64,000 bases of DNA from JANLTX01 sp049840835 (GTDB lineage Bacteria > Armatimonadota > Armatimonadia > Armatimonadales > Armatimonadaceae), in assembly GCA_049840835.1 (NCBI GenBank), contig JASGJG010000003.1, positions 124,001 through 188,000 on the forward strand, written 5' to 3'. Made by a program: the position numbers and the translations under genes. The notes under the pieces are model-generated. The model searched no databases, was not told the origin of the DNA, and worked only from the letters and a program-made list of their open reading frames with translations. Positions 40,537 to 48,966 of this stretch are shown here, piece after piece. Numbering within the stretch: the first letter of the stretch is position 1; every line of letters starts with the position of its first letter.

Positions 40537-40715
40537 GCACGAAGGATTAAAATCCCTCGCTTTACATCCGACTGCGTCGGCGTCCTCACGGACGATGAGC
40601 CGTATGAGAAGCTCTTTCCGGGAACCATTCAGTAATAGGAGTAGAGGAGCGCACCTCTTCGTCCGACAGGACGGGCCGAAGGCGATACACAGCGAGGGAT
40701 TTTAATCCTTCGTGC
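40537..40715. repeat. 179-bp element with perfect 25-bp terminal inverted repeats
   Basis: Bases 40537-40561 (GCACGAAGGATTAAAATCCC then TCGCT) are exactly complementary to 40691-40715. The interior of about 129 bases holds no gene and includes smaller inverted blocks (CGTCGGCGTCC/GGACGATGAG-like). The perfect ends point to a recent, non-autonomous mobile element or to a large terminator-like structure between the nucleotidyltransferase and UvrA genes. No clear target-site duplication was found. Confidence 0.85.
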
Positions 40716-40733
40716 TCTAGAAAGTAGAAAGCA

Positions 40734-43592
40734 ATGCGAGACACGATCTATATTCGCGGAGCGCGCGAGAACAACCTCAAGGGAATCGATGTGGAGATTC
40801 CCCGTGATGCGTTAGTAGTGCTCACCGGACTCTCGGGCTCAGGCAAGTCCAGCCTCGCGTTCGATACGCTCTATGCCGAAGCGCAGCGGCGCTTTATGGA
40901 ATCGCTCTCCGCCTGGACCCGGCGCTTCGTGCAGCAGCAGAGCAAGCCCAAGGTAGACAGCATTCTCGGGCTCTCACCGGTTATCTCTATCGAGCAGAAA
41001 ACCATCGTCAAGAACCCTCGTTCCACGGTTGGCACCATGACCGATGTCGGCGATTATCTGCGCCTGCTCTATGCCACCTGTGGCGATGCCCGCTGCCTGC
41101 GCTGTGATAACGCTGTACCCACTCTGGCGCTGGGCCAGCTCACCGAGAAGATTCTTTCTCTCCCCGAAGGCACCCTGGTTGAGCTGAATGCTCCTGTGAA
41201 CAAGGTTTACGGCGAGGACTGGAACTATCTCTTTACTCAGGTACGCGAGCGAGGAGTCCGGCGTGTTCGCGTAGATGGCGTACTGCACGATCTTGCGGAA
41301 GAGAACGACCTGGCCGATGAAGCCACACCCACCGTGGAGGCTGTCACCGACCGAATCGTGGTGAAGCGCTCGCAGGAAAAGCAGCTAACGGCGGCATTGA
41401 CCGAGACGGCAAAACTGGGTGAGGGCTTTGTGCGAGTGCGCCTGGAAGACCCGAAGCAGGAAGATGCGTTCTATCAGGGCGTTGCCTGCTCGGAACATCG
41501 CCTGATTTTTGTAGAGCGCGAAGGCTGGTTTTTCTCGTTCAATGAAGCCGATAGCGCCTGTATCACCTGCTCCGGGCTGGGAACCTATCTGCGGGTACAT
41601 ACCGGGCTGCTGGTGCCGGATCAGTCTCGGTCGCTATTAGGTGGGGCTTTTATCAAGGAAGCCTACAATATTGATAAGAACAACGGCAATGGGCGCATGA
41701 TCTATTCCCTTGCCGCACACTACGGATTTTCTTTAGACACTCCATTTCGAGACCTGCCAGAGAAAGTCAAAGAGATTCTCTTCTGGGGGACCAAAGGCGA
41801 AGAAATCACCATTGTTCAGCCGCCGGGTGGGAGAGACGACCGTAGTATCGGCACGAAGCAGAAGTTCCGGGGAGTCGCCACGCAGATAGATAGCTGGTAC
41901 CGATGGTATCGGCAGAAGCAGGATGCGAATTCGAACACCGAGGACTGGCTCCGCAAGGTTATGGCGGAAGCGGTCTGCCCGGACTGTCAGGGCGTACGCC
42001 TGAAACCATCTCGATTGCGCACTTTTCTGGGTGAGACAAACATCCACACGCTCTCCAATCTCACTCTGGCAGATGCTGCCGCGCAGCTACGCTCGGTAGG
42101 CACGCTGACACGCAACCCGGATGCCGGAGAGCAGATTCTTACATCTGTACTGGCGCAGCTTGACCTGCTCTGCGATATCGGGCTGGACTATCTCTCGCTC
42201 TCTCGGCGCTCCGGTACGCTCTCGGGTGGAGAGTCACAGCGTATTCGGCTTTCCACGCAGATTGCCAGTGAGCTGATGGGAATGCTCTATGTCTTAGATG
42301 AACCGTCTATCGGGCTACATCCCAAGGACAACGAGAAGCTCATCGGCACCCTGCGGCGTTTGAGGGACATCGGCAACACCGTGATTGTGGTGGAGCACGA
42401 TACCGATACCATTCGCGCCGCGGACCATGTGCTGGAGATCGGCCCCGGCCCTGGCGTGCATGGCGGAGAAGTCGTCGCGGCGGGCACCATAGAGGATTTG
42501 CTGGTTCATCCGGACTCACTGACCGGCGCCTATCTGAGTGGACGCAAAGAGATTGCGCTGCCTCAGGAGCGCCGCAAGCCCGCAAAAGAATCCCTAACAA
42601 TAACAGGGGCACGCGAGAACAACCTCAAGAACCTGACAGTGAGCTTCCCGCTGGGAGTATTGATTGCCATCACAGGCGCATCTGGCTCGGGCAAGTCAAC
42701 GCTTATCAATGAGATTCTCTTTAAGAAACTCAAACACCTGAAATACGACTCCCGTACTCTCTCTGGCGCCCACGATGACCTGACTGGCTGGCAGCATATC
42801 GATGAAGTCATTGAAATCGACCAGGCGCCTATCGGGCGCTCGCCCCGCTCCAACCCGGCGACCTATGTAGGGTTCTATGATGACATTCGGAATCTCTTCG
42901 CCGCCGCGCCGCTCTCCGCAGAGCGTGGTTATACGGCTTCCCGGTTCAGCTTCAATGTGAAAGGCGGGCGCTGTGAGACCTGTGCAGGCGAGGGGACGAT
43001 TACGACCCGCCTGAACTTCCTGCCGGATGTAGAGGCGCAGTGCACGTCTTGCAAGGGCACTCGCTACAACGCCGAGACTCTGGAAGTCATGGTAAACGGC
43101 AAGAACATCGCCGAGGTGCTGGCTATGAGCATCGAGGAAGGCGCGACGTTCTTTACCGGATACAAGAAAATCTCTCACAAGCTTCAGGTGTTGGCGGACC
43201 TTGGTCTCGGGTATCTCGCCCTGGGGCACCCCGCCACCATTCTCTCCGGCGGTGAGGCACAGCGGGTGAAGCTGGCCACGGAACTGGGAAAACTCAAGCG
43301 CGGCGCGAAGAACCTGTATATCTTAGATGAGCCCACAACTGGGCTGCATCTGGCAGATATTCAGAAGCTCTTAGACTGCCTGAACCGCCTGGTAGACGCC
43401 GGGAATACAGTGCTGGTCATAGAGCACCACTTAGACATCATCAAGTGCGCAGACTGGGCAATCGACCTGGGGCCAGATGGTGGTAAGCATGGTGGTGAAC
43501 TGGTAGTCGAAGGCACCCCGGAAACCGTGGCCGCCTGCCAGAAATCCTACACTGGCCAGTTCCTGAAACCGTACCTCCAGACGATAAAATAA
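40734..43592 (+). CDS. UvrA-family ABC ATPase (excinuclease subunit A or paralogue)
   Basis: The protein (952 residues) has the two-ATPase UvrA layout: Walker A GLSGSGKSS at 32-40 and GASGSGKST near 647-655, signature motifs LSGGESQR near 497 and LSGGEAQR near 837, both followed by VLDEPS/ILDEPT, and CxxC pairs (CLRC, CITC, CPDC, CETC, CTSC) for zinc modules. UvrA detects bulky DNA damage and loads UvrB. The early region differs from the common UvrA (AWTRRFVQQQSKP in place of AYARQFL), so it may be a paralogue in repair or resistance; a UvrB-binding-like segment (about 160-250) is present. No other uvr gene is adjacent. An AT-rich stretch with weak purines precedes the ATG. Confidence 0.93.
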   Translation: MRDTIYIRGARENNLKGIDVEIPRDALVVLTGLSGSGKSSLAFDTLYAEAQRRFMESLSAWTRRFVQQQSKPKVDSILGLSPVISIEQKTIVKNPRSTVGTMTDVGDYLRLLYATCGDARCLRCDNAVPTLALGQLTEKILSLPEGTLVELNAPVNKVYGEDWNYLFTQVRERGVRRVRVDGVLHDLAEENDLADEATPTVEAVTDRIVVKRSQEKQLTAALTETAKLGEGFVRVRLEDPKQEDAFYQGVACSEHRLIFVEREGWFFSFNEADSACITCSGLGTYLRVHTGLLVPDQSRSLLGGAFIKEAYNIDKNNGNGRMIYSLAAHYGFSLDTPFRDLPEKVKEILFWGTKGEEITIVQPPGGRDDRSIGTKQKFRGVATQIDSWYRWYRQKQDANSNTEDWLRKVMAEAVCPDCQGVRLKPSRLRTFLGETNIHTLSNLTLADAAAQLRSVGTLTRNPDAGEQILTSVLAQLDLLCDIGLDYLSLSRRSGTLSGGESQRIRLSTQIASELMGMLYVLDEPSIGLHPKDNEKLIGTLRRLRDIGNTVIVVEHDTDTIRAADHVLEIGPGPGVHGGEVVAAGTIEDLLVHPDSLTGAYLSGRKEIALPQERRKPAKESLTITGARENNLKNLTVSFPLGVLIAITGASGSGKSTLINEILFKKLKHLKYDSRTLSGAHDDLTGWQHIDEVIEIDQAPIGRSPRSNPATYVGFYDDIRNLFAAAPLSAERGYTASRFSFNVKGGRCETCAGEGTITTRLNFLPDVEAQCTSCKGTRYNAETLEVMVNGKNIAEVLAMSIEEGATFFTGYKKISHKLQVLADLGLGYLALGHPATILSGGEAQRVKLATELGKLKRGAKNLYILDEPTTGLHLADIQKLLDCLNRLVDAGNTVLVIEHHLDIIKCADWAIDLGPDGGKHGGELVVEGTPETVAACQKSYTGQFLKPYLQTIK

Positions 43593-43602
43593 AGCCAAGG
43601 CA

Positions 43603-44328
43603 ATGGGGCACAGAAACTTCGCACGCAATGGCTATCTCTCGCCTTTGCCAATTCTGACTTCCGAAGAAGCAGCCACAGTAAGAGCCCAGTTCAATGCCTT
43701 AGAGACGCAGGTCGGTAAAGAAATTGCTCAAATCGGCCTGCTGGACAGACACACCACAGAGCCGTTTATCTACGAACTGGCGACCCACCCGAAGGTGCTG
43801 GATGCTGTGGAGAGCGTGTTGGGACCGGACTTTTTTCTATTGGCCACACACTTCTTCTGTAAGTATGGGGAGGGGGCTGGAGCCAGTAAGTTCGTGGCTT
43901 GGCATCAGGATGTGACCTACTGGGGGCTGGAACCAGCGCAGGCCGTCACTGTATGGCTGGCCATAGACGATGCGAATGAAGCGAATGGTTGTATGCAGGC
44001 AATCCCCGGCACCCATATAGAGGGGATTCGAGAGCACGGCACGGCGCAGCAAGCTGGAAACTTGCTGAGTATCAACCAGGAAGTGCCGGTAACGCCCCCG
44101 GAAGAGGCAAGTGCGGTTAGCCTGGAGCTGAAAGCGGGCTGGGCCTCTCTGCACGATGGCTGTCTAATTCACGGAAGCCTGCCCAATACATCTAGTCGGC
44201 GGCGCTGTGGATTGACTCTGCGCTATATTCCTACTCGAGTGAAACAGACCATAGACAACTCCCACGGCAAGCGCTGGAATCCTATTCTGGCACGCGGCAC
44301 AGATTCCTATGGGTACTGGACAAAGTAA
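43603..44328 (+). CDS. Phytanoyl-CoA dioxygenase (PhyH) family protein
   Basis: PhyH enzymes are Fe(II)/2-oxoglutarate oxygenases. The 241-residue protein has the metal-binding pair His101 and Asp103 in AWHQDVTYW, the middle motif GCMQAIPGTH, and the distal ligand His189 with the Arg for 2-oxoglutarate in HGSLPNTSSRRRCGLTLRY. Substrates vary widely (hydroxylation of small molecules, natural-product tailoring), so none is named here. It lies just after the UvrA-family gene, with AAGG before the ATG. Confidence 0.9.
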   Translation: MGHRNFARNGYLSPLPILTSEEAATVRAQFNALETQVGKEIAQIGLLDRHTTEPFIYELATHPKVLDAVESVLGPDFFLLATHFFCKYGEGAGASKFVAWHQDVTYWGLEPAQAVTVWLAIDDANEANGCMQAIPGTHIEGIREHGTAQQAGNLLSINQEVPVTPPEEASAVSLELKAGWASLHDGCLIHGSLPNTSSRRRCGLTLRYIPTRVKQTIDNSHGKRWNPILARGTDSYGYWTK

Positions 44329-44332
44329 ACCT

Positions 44333-44692
44333 ATGGAGACAGTCCACGTATTTATCTCCACCGGGCGCTTCTCGTCTTTCGAGGAGATGCGTGCCTACAT
44401 CGATAAATCCTATACGGAGGATGGTGAGGGCATAGACTCCCCATTCCTTATCGAGACTGGCCTGGAGAACTATGATCCTATGTGTATCGAGTCAGTCAGC
44501 TCGGAAACCGGAAAGCCTGTACCGATAGCAACTCTGCTGCTGGGCGCTTCCTGGTTAGGTCAGTGGCTACCTCAGTTCGATGGGAAGCGACTGGCAGATG
44601 CGGCTATCTGTGTCTTTCTGCCCAATACCCTGGAGCACCCGGAAGGGTGCTCGCTGGAGTATTTAGGCAAGGCAAACTTCGAGATACGCTGA
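44333..44692 (+). CDS. Imm22-like (DUF4284) immunity protein
   Basis: From the ATG at 44333 the protein has 119 residues. It starts VHVFISTGRFSSFEEMRAYIDKSY and continues SPFLIETGLENYDPMCIES and ends in strands around ADAAICVFLP. This matches the pattern of the Imm22 family (short beta-alpha proteins that begin with a V-H-x-F/W strand, an SxEE helix, then a FxxDxGxxxYDxxFIE segment). Imm22 proteins neutralise toxins of contact or polymorphic type. No toxin gene lies beside it, so it could be an orphan immunity gene or have another role. The start is 4 bases after the PhyH stop. Confidence 0.6.
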   Translation: METVHVFISTGRFSSFEEMRAYIDKSYTEDGEGIDSPFLIETGLENYDPMCIESVSSETGKPVPIATLLLGASWLGQWLPQFDGKRLADAAICVFLPNTLEHPEGCSLEYLGKANFEIR

Positions 44693-44732
44693 GCAGGCAG
44701 GTAAGAGGCTCGCTCGGCGCGAATGGAGCGCC

Positions 44733-45545
44733 ATGAATCCTGCTTTCTCTGGACTTCTGGGAAGCCTTGCTCTGCCTCCCGTCGGGCGAAGTCGCCGTGT
44801 GTCCTCCAATGAGCAGCCGAACTGGAATGATGGGAACTACGATAGTACCTATCTCCAGCCTCATGATGTCTTAGAAATGCCGGTCTTAGAGGGGCCGGGG
44901 TATATCAACCATATCTGGTTCACCAGCCACGCCGGGGGCATGGGCGAGCTGAACGCACTGACTCTGCGAATCTACTGGGATGATCGCGCGGAGCCAGGTG
45001 TGGAAGTACCGGTAGGAGATTTCTTCGCCGTGGGGCAGCGTCCGGAGGTAGTAGAGAGTGCTGTGGTGCAGGTTTCGCCTACTGGGAGCCTGACTTGCTA
45101 CTGGCACATGCCCTTTGCAAAAGCCGCCCGGATTACGGTCACCAATGACAACCCGGAGCGTGGCTATGGGCTCTACTGGCAAGTAGACTGGGTGCAGCTA
45201 GAGCAACCTCTCCCAGAGGGCACAGGGTATTTCCATGCGCGCTACCGGCAGGAGTATCCGGCGGTCATGGGCCGGGACTATCTTTTTGCCGATCTGAAAG
45301 GCAGTGGGCACTATGTGGGCACCGTTCTTTCTGTCACCATGGCGCAAGATGGCTGGTTTGGCGAAGGGGACGATTTCTTCTACATAGACGGCGAAGAGAT
45401 TCCCAGCCTGCAAGGCACCGGCACCGAGGACTACTTCAACGATGGCTGGGGCCTGCGGCCCCGCACCAGTCACTGGTTTGGTCAGGCGCACTGCGAGGGG
45501 TGGGAAGAGGGGATCTTACCGTGCTCTATCGGTGGCACGTGCTAG
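44733..45545 (+). CDS. GH172 (DUF2961) enzyme, N-terminal part; frameshifted
   Basis: This frame carries the N-terminal half of a DUF2961 protein, now glycoside hydrolase family 172: NWNDGNYDSTYLQPHDVLEMPVLEGPGYINHIWFTS and GEGDDFFYIDGEEIPSLQGTGTEDYFNDGWG, including catalytic-type acidic residues (the GTGTEDYF motif). It then runs off into nonsense (CSIGGTC) and stops at 45545. The true continuation lies in the -1 frame from about 45505. Family members release or rearrange difructose/fructofuranose or arabinofuranose sugars. No signal peptide is visible; the ATG at 44733 has only weak GGAG. Confidence 0.8.
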   Translation: MNPAFSGLLGSLALPPVGRSRRVSSNEQPNWNDGNYDSTYLQPHDVLEMPVLEGPGYINHIWFTSHAGGMGELNALTLRIYWDDRAEPGVEVPVGDFFAVGQRPEVVESAVVQVSPTGSLTCYWHMPFAKAARITVTNDNPERGYGLYWQVDWVQLEQPLPEGTGYFHARYRQEYPAVMGRDYLFADLKGSGHYVGTVLSVTMAQDGWFGEGDDFFYIDGEEIPSLQGTGTEDYFNDGWGLRPRTSHWFGQAHCEGWEEGILPCSIGGTC

Positions 45546-46414
45546 ACCCGGTTCGATTCTCTGAGTCCTTGAAAGTCACCATGGAGCACAAGGGCAACGC
45601 GCCGCTCTCCGAAGATGCCTGGTACTTAGAGCGCCCGGACTTCTTTTCCAGTGTGGCCCTGTGGTATCAGACTGGAGAGCCTGCTCCCTGGGAGCCACTC
45701 CCCGGCTATCCCGAGCGCTGTGTGCCCTGGAAAAACCACCATCTGTTACGCGCTTTTCGCCAGGTGAAGACAACAGGCAATGCCAGGGTTCGCATCAGCA
45801 CGACTGGTATGTTCGGAGGGCGTCCGGTACTCGCCATTGAGAACGCCAGCCCCGGTGATGCGATTCTAATTCCATTTACCGTGGAGGGCGAAGGGAAGCA
45901 CTCTCTGCGGCTCATGGGTTTTCCGGGCGAAGGCGAGGGGGATTTTCTGGCGACCATAGATGCCATGCCGACGCTGGCTCCGATAACGTTCCGGCCCAAC
46001 GGGTTTCACCATGGCTACAACACACCGGATATTTGTCTGGGGACATTTCTGCTAGCCCCAGGCGAGCACACGCTTACATTGACCGCACAAGAGGGCGCTA
46101 CCTCGCTGGGAGTGGAGCTACTGCGGACTCTCAAGTTGCCCCCGCCCGCTGTTCGTGAGGTCAAGACGCACAACGAAGCCCATTTCATCCGCATCGGTAT
46201 CGGGCGTGCGGTCTATGCGCATCGGCTCGCCTTCGATACCCTGCCAGAGTCTCTGAAAGCGCTCCACGAGTTGGAACTGCTGGATGAGCGCTACTTAGCC
46301 GATGAAAACGGCCATCCCCTGGAAAGCGCTCTAGACAGCGATACGTTCAGCGTGAAAAGCACCGCGCCAAATGGCTGGACCTACTCCTGGAAGGGGTTGG
46401 ATGCTCGTCGCTGA
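45500..46414 (+). CDS. GH172 (DUF2961) enzyme, C-terminal part; frameshifted
   Basis: This frame begins with GDLTVLYRWHVLDPVRFSESL, the direct continuation of the DUF2961 fold after TEDYFNDGWG in the preceding frame. One G missing from the run GGGG at about 45509-45512 (expected GAA GAG GGG GAT) restores a single protein of about 560 residues. Residues about 100-200 form the beta-sandwich that follows the catalytic part (FMG-like SLRLMGFPGEGEG). There is no ribosome binding site before the GTG at 45500, so it is not an independent gene. Confidence 0.75.
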   Translation: MGRGDLTVLYRWHVLDPVRFSESLKVTMEHKGNAPLSEDAWYLERPDFFSSVALWYQTGEPAPWEPLPGYPERCVPWKNHHLLRAFRQVKTTGNARVRISTTGMFGGRPVLAIENASPGDAILIPFTVEGEGKHSLRLMGFPGEGEGDFLATIDAMPTLAPITFRPNGFHHGYNTPDICLGTFLLAPGEHTLTLTAQEGATSLGVELLRTLKLPPPAVREVKTHNEAHFIRIGIGRAVYAHRLAFDTLPESLKALHELELLDERYLADENGHPLESALDSDTFSVKSTAPNGWTYSWKGLDARR

Positions 46415-46418
46415 GCGG

Positions 46419-47114
46419 CTATTCGTTGCGTACACAGAGATAGCTGGAGCGAACCCGAGATGGGTCATGCTGCACCTGCCGAATCGTAAATCCGGCATGC
46501 TCCAGCATGGGCTCTAAGAGCCAGGAAAACGTACTGTACTCATCTTGCAGGTGTGTCACCAACTCGCCCCGTGTCCAACCGACGTCCGGGGTGACGCTTG
46601 CCTTGCTCAGCCAGCCTTCGATAACCGAGTCGATTTCCTCGGGTTCACAGGAGATAATCAGATCCCGCAGGAAGAGCGTGCCATCCGGTCGCAGTATTGC
46701 CGCCACTCGTTTCAGTGCGACTACCTTGAAGAAATCTGGCAGGTGGTGCAGCGCATGGCGAGAGTAGATAAAGTCCGCTGGATTTCCCATGTGCACATAG
46801 CTAAGAAAACCCGCCTGAACAACTTCGACATTGGAAATACCCTGCCGGGCTATCTGCGCGGAGAGCACCTGGAGCATAGCCGGGGAAACATCGACAGCTA
46901 TCACCCGCTGGCAGTAGGGGGCTATCGCCAGTGCGAACGCGCCTGTGCCCGCGCCGAAATCAATCAGTGTGTGGCTTGCATTCAGGCCCTGGGCTCGTAG
47001 AAACTCGACATCTTCCGTCGGGTCTGTGCCTGCTTTGTGGTCGTAGCCAGGCACGTAGGTCTCATCTAAGTGCTCTGGCCCGGCAAAGGCCAGCTCGTTC
47101 AGCATCCAATCCAT
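46419..47114 (-). CDS. Class I SAM-dependent methyltransferase
   Basis: The protein (231 residues) has motif I LIDFGAGTGAFALAIA near 50-65, motif II VIAVDVSPAML, and RHALHHLPDFFKV in the region after motif III, typical of small-molecule methyltransferases of the UbiE/Methyltransf_25 type. The substrate is not predictable. TAAATT lies 6 bases ahead of the ATG with no ribosome binding site, so it may have a leaderless message of its own, though it sits 9 bases after the preceding membrane gene. Confidence 0.85.
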   Translation of the reverse strand: MDWMLNELAFAGPEHLDETYVPGYDHKAGTDPTEDVEFLRAQGLNASHTLIDFGAGTGAFALAIAPYCQRVIAVDVSPAMLQVLSAQIARQGISNVEVVQAGFLSYVHMGNPADFIYSRHALHHLPDFFKVVALKRVAAILRPDGTLFLRDLIISCEPEEIDSVIEGWLSKASVTPDVGWTRGELVTHLQDEYSTFSWLLEPMLEHAGFTIRQVQHDPSRVRSSYLCVRNE

Positions 47115-47123
47115 AGATTCAAT

Positions 47124-48530
47124 TTACTCCGCGAGTAGCTCGGAGAGGGCTGTCTGTCGGCGCTGAAGAAGCTGGGCAGAGAGAGGCAGGCAACCAGCCC
47201 AGAGCAGCGGGCAGGCCCAGGGCAGGTTTGTCGCAAGAGCGATGGCCACTGTCGCCACAGCAAGCTGGCCCAGCCCGAGTAGCAGAGAGGCATTGCCTTC
47301 CGAGGGCTCCACACCGCGCCGGGGAATCAGAGGATAGGGCCAGAGTGCGGAGAAGAGGCCACCCAATCCCAACAGCGCCAGCAGCCAGAGGGCGCCATAG
47401 CCCATAAAGAGACCAACACGCAGGGCAGGGAGCTTGGCGGCCACACCAAAGAGCAGCAGGGTGCCCAGAGTCACGGGTAGAAGCAAGGCGCCCAGTGCAA
47501 ATTGCTTACCCAGTACCAGCCGCCAGCGTGGTGCCGGAAAGCTCAGCAGCAGGGCACCAGCCGTAAAGTCACCCCCGAGCTGATTGCAGGCAAGCTGAGC
47601 GGTCCAGGTGCCCGCCCAGGCAAGTAAAGCTGTGCCCGCAAAGCCTAGCAAATCGCCGGGACCACTCGGTGGAGTCAGGGTTGCTAGCACTAAAGCTGCC
47701 GTTGTCAGCCCCAGGCGTCCCAATCCTCCCCGATAGAAGGGTTCCCGAGTAAGTGAGGCGCTCTCTTTCCGAAAGACAGCCTCTACCTCCGTAGGAACCC
47801 AGGGCAGGCGTAAAGGGCGGCGGCGCTGAGCCGGGCGCTCCGGCTCCCGCTCCGTACGGCGCAGCAGCAACCCGCCCACACCCAGGAGAGCCGCACCACT
47901 CCAGAGCGCCAGCGGCAACGCCGGAACGATGCTCCGCTGAGCCACGGCGTGCGCAGCCAGTCCGGGTGGGGTAACTCGGAGAGAAGGGCCGATACTGGTC
48001 CACACCGGGCGGGTTTGCGACGGTGGAGGGGCCGCATGAGCAGCGGGCCGAGAGGCAAGCACCAGAATTAGCCCTGCGGCTACCGGCCCCAACAATCCCA
48101 GTCCCTCACGCAATCGCCGTGAGTTGGCCAGCACTGCCGATACTCGCAGAAGCATCTGGCCCAGCGCAACCGCACAAAGAGTGAAGAGTAGCAGGGGCAG
48201 AGCGGCTAGCCAGCCGCCCCGAAGCAGAGTCGCGATTAATGGCGGAAGTAGGGGCAGCAGGGCTAAGTCTGCTAGAGCGCCTAGAGTCAGACCGAGTGCC
48301 AACACCCAGGGAGAGACGGGGAGAAGGCGCAGGCGGTCATCACTTTTTGCTGAGGTCAGAGTAGCCGCCCCGGCAGCAGGACCGAGTACTGCCGCAAAAG
48401 AGAACTCCCAGCAGTGTGGAGAGATAGGCTTCCGAGGCATCCGTGCCCAGTGCAGTAAGCGTATGCGAAAGCCCGAGGGAGTAGCGTATGGAAAAAGGCA
48501 CTCCGGCCAGGAGCCCGATACCCAGAACAA
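47124..48530 (-). CDS. ABC-2-type-like membrane protein, main part (frameshifted)
   Basis: Beyond about residue 45 this frame is a typical polytopic membrane protein (roughly ten hydrophobic segments, such as LALGLTLGALADLALLPLLPP and GLILVLASRPAAHA) with a cytoplasmic Arg/Pro-rich loop in the middle (EREPERPAQRRRPLRLPW). The first 45 residues up to HCWEFS are nonsense, because the natural N-terminus lies in the overlapping frame (48340-48678). An extra T (minus strand) in the TTTT at 48396-48399 explains the break: without it the protein reads GVLF then AAVLGPAAG. It resembles permeases that accompany PadR/ArsR-like regulators; function unassigned. Confidence 0.7.
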   Translation of the reverse strand: MFWVSGSWPECLFPYATPSGFRIRLLHWARMPRKPISPHCWEFSFAAVLGPAAGAATLTSAKSDDRLRLLPVSPWVLALGLTLGALADLALLPLLPPLIATLLRGGWLAALPLLLFTLCAVALGQMLLRVSAVLANSRRLREGLGLLGPVAAGLILVLASRPAAHAAPPPSQTRPVWTSIGPSLRVTPPGLAAHAVAQRSIVPALPLALWSGAALLGVGGLLLRRTEREPERPAQRRRPLRLPWVPTEVEAVFRKESASLTREPFYRGGLGRLGLTTAALVLATLTPPSGPGDLLGFAGTALLAWAGTWTAQLACNQLGGDFTAGALLLSFPAPRWRLVLGKQFALGALLLPVTLGTLLLFGVAAKLPALRVGLFMGYGALWLLALLGLGGLFSALWPYPLIPRRGVEPSEGNASLLLGLGQLAVATVAIALATNLPWACPLLWAGCLPLSAQLLQRRQTALSELLAE

Positions 48531-48642
48531 GAAGCGCGGCCCGACTGGTGAGATAGCTACGCCGGGTTAGCCGTGCGGAAAGCTGTACAAAAAGAAAGAG
48601 GGCTCGCCGAAGAGGTAGCGACGCCTCACCCGGTCTTGACAA
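48340..48642 (-). CDS. ABC-2-type-like membrane protein, N-terminal part (frameshifted)
   Basis: The frame holds LPLRRALFLFVQLSARLTRR and the first membrane segment (LTSRAALLVLGIGLLAGVPFSI), then leaves the natural frame after LLGVLF and ends in a Cys/Ser-rich tail. The TTG at 48642 is the best start: it overlaps the upstream regulator stop by about 17 bases, so translation would be coupled. An ATG at 48678 also lies in frame. Together with the following frame it would make a protein of roughly 500 residues. Confidence 0.6.
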   Translation of the reverse strand: MSRPGEASLPLRRALFLFVQLSARLTRRSYLTSRAALLVLGIGLLAGVPFSIRYSLGLSHTLTALGTDASEAYLSTLLGVLFCGSTRSCCRGGYSDLSKK

Positions 48643-48928
48643 AGGCTTCCAGTGCCGCCACGTAGTCTTCGAACGCACGCCGACCGGCAGGGGTAGGCGA
48701 GTAGGTAGTGCGAGGTTTCTTTCCCACGAACTCTTTTACCACAGCCACGTAGCCACTCTCTTCCAACACAGTCAGGTGCGTGGAAAGGTTGCCGTCGGAA
48801 ACCCCGAGCTCTGCCTTCAGGCAGTTAAAGTCTGCCTCACCGAGCGCAATTAAGAACGACATGACCCCCAGACGTACTTTCTGGTGAATCACGTCATCGA
48901 TAGATTCTAAACTTCGGACCGCCGCCAT
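48626..48928 (-). CDS. Small winged-helix transcriptional regulator
   Basis: The 100-residue protein is a one-domain winged helix of the HTH_34/MarR-ArsR-like type: VIHQKVRLGVMSFLIALGEADFNCLKAEL, the recognition helix SDGNLSTHLTVLEESGYV and the wing KEFVGKKPRTTYSPTPAGR. Such regulators usually repress themselves and a linked membrane gene or ABC pump, as seen here with the overlapping polytopic protein. No metal-binding cysteines stand out. The start codon may be the ATG at 48928. Confidence 0.92.
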   Translation of the reverse strand: MAAVRSLESIDDVIHQKVRLGVMSFLIALGEADFNCLKAELGVSDGNLSTHLTVLEESGYVAVVKEFVGKKPRTTYSPTPAGRRAFEDYVAALEAFVKTG

Positions 48929-48966
48929 CTCAATTTCTACTCTCTACCGTTTTCCCTGAACGTTTC

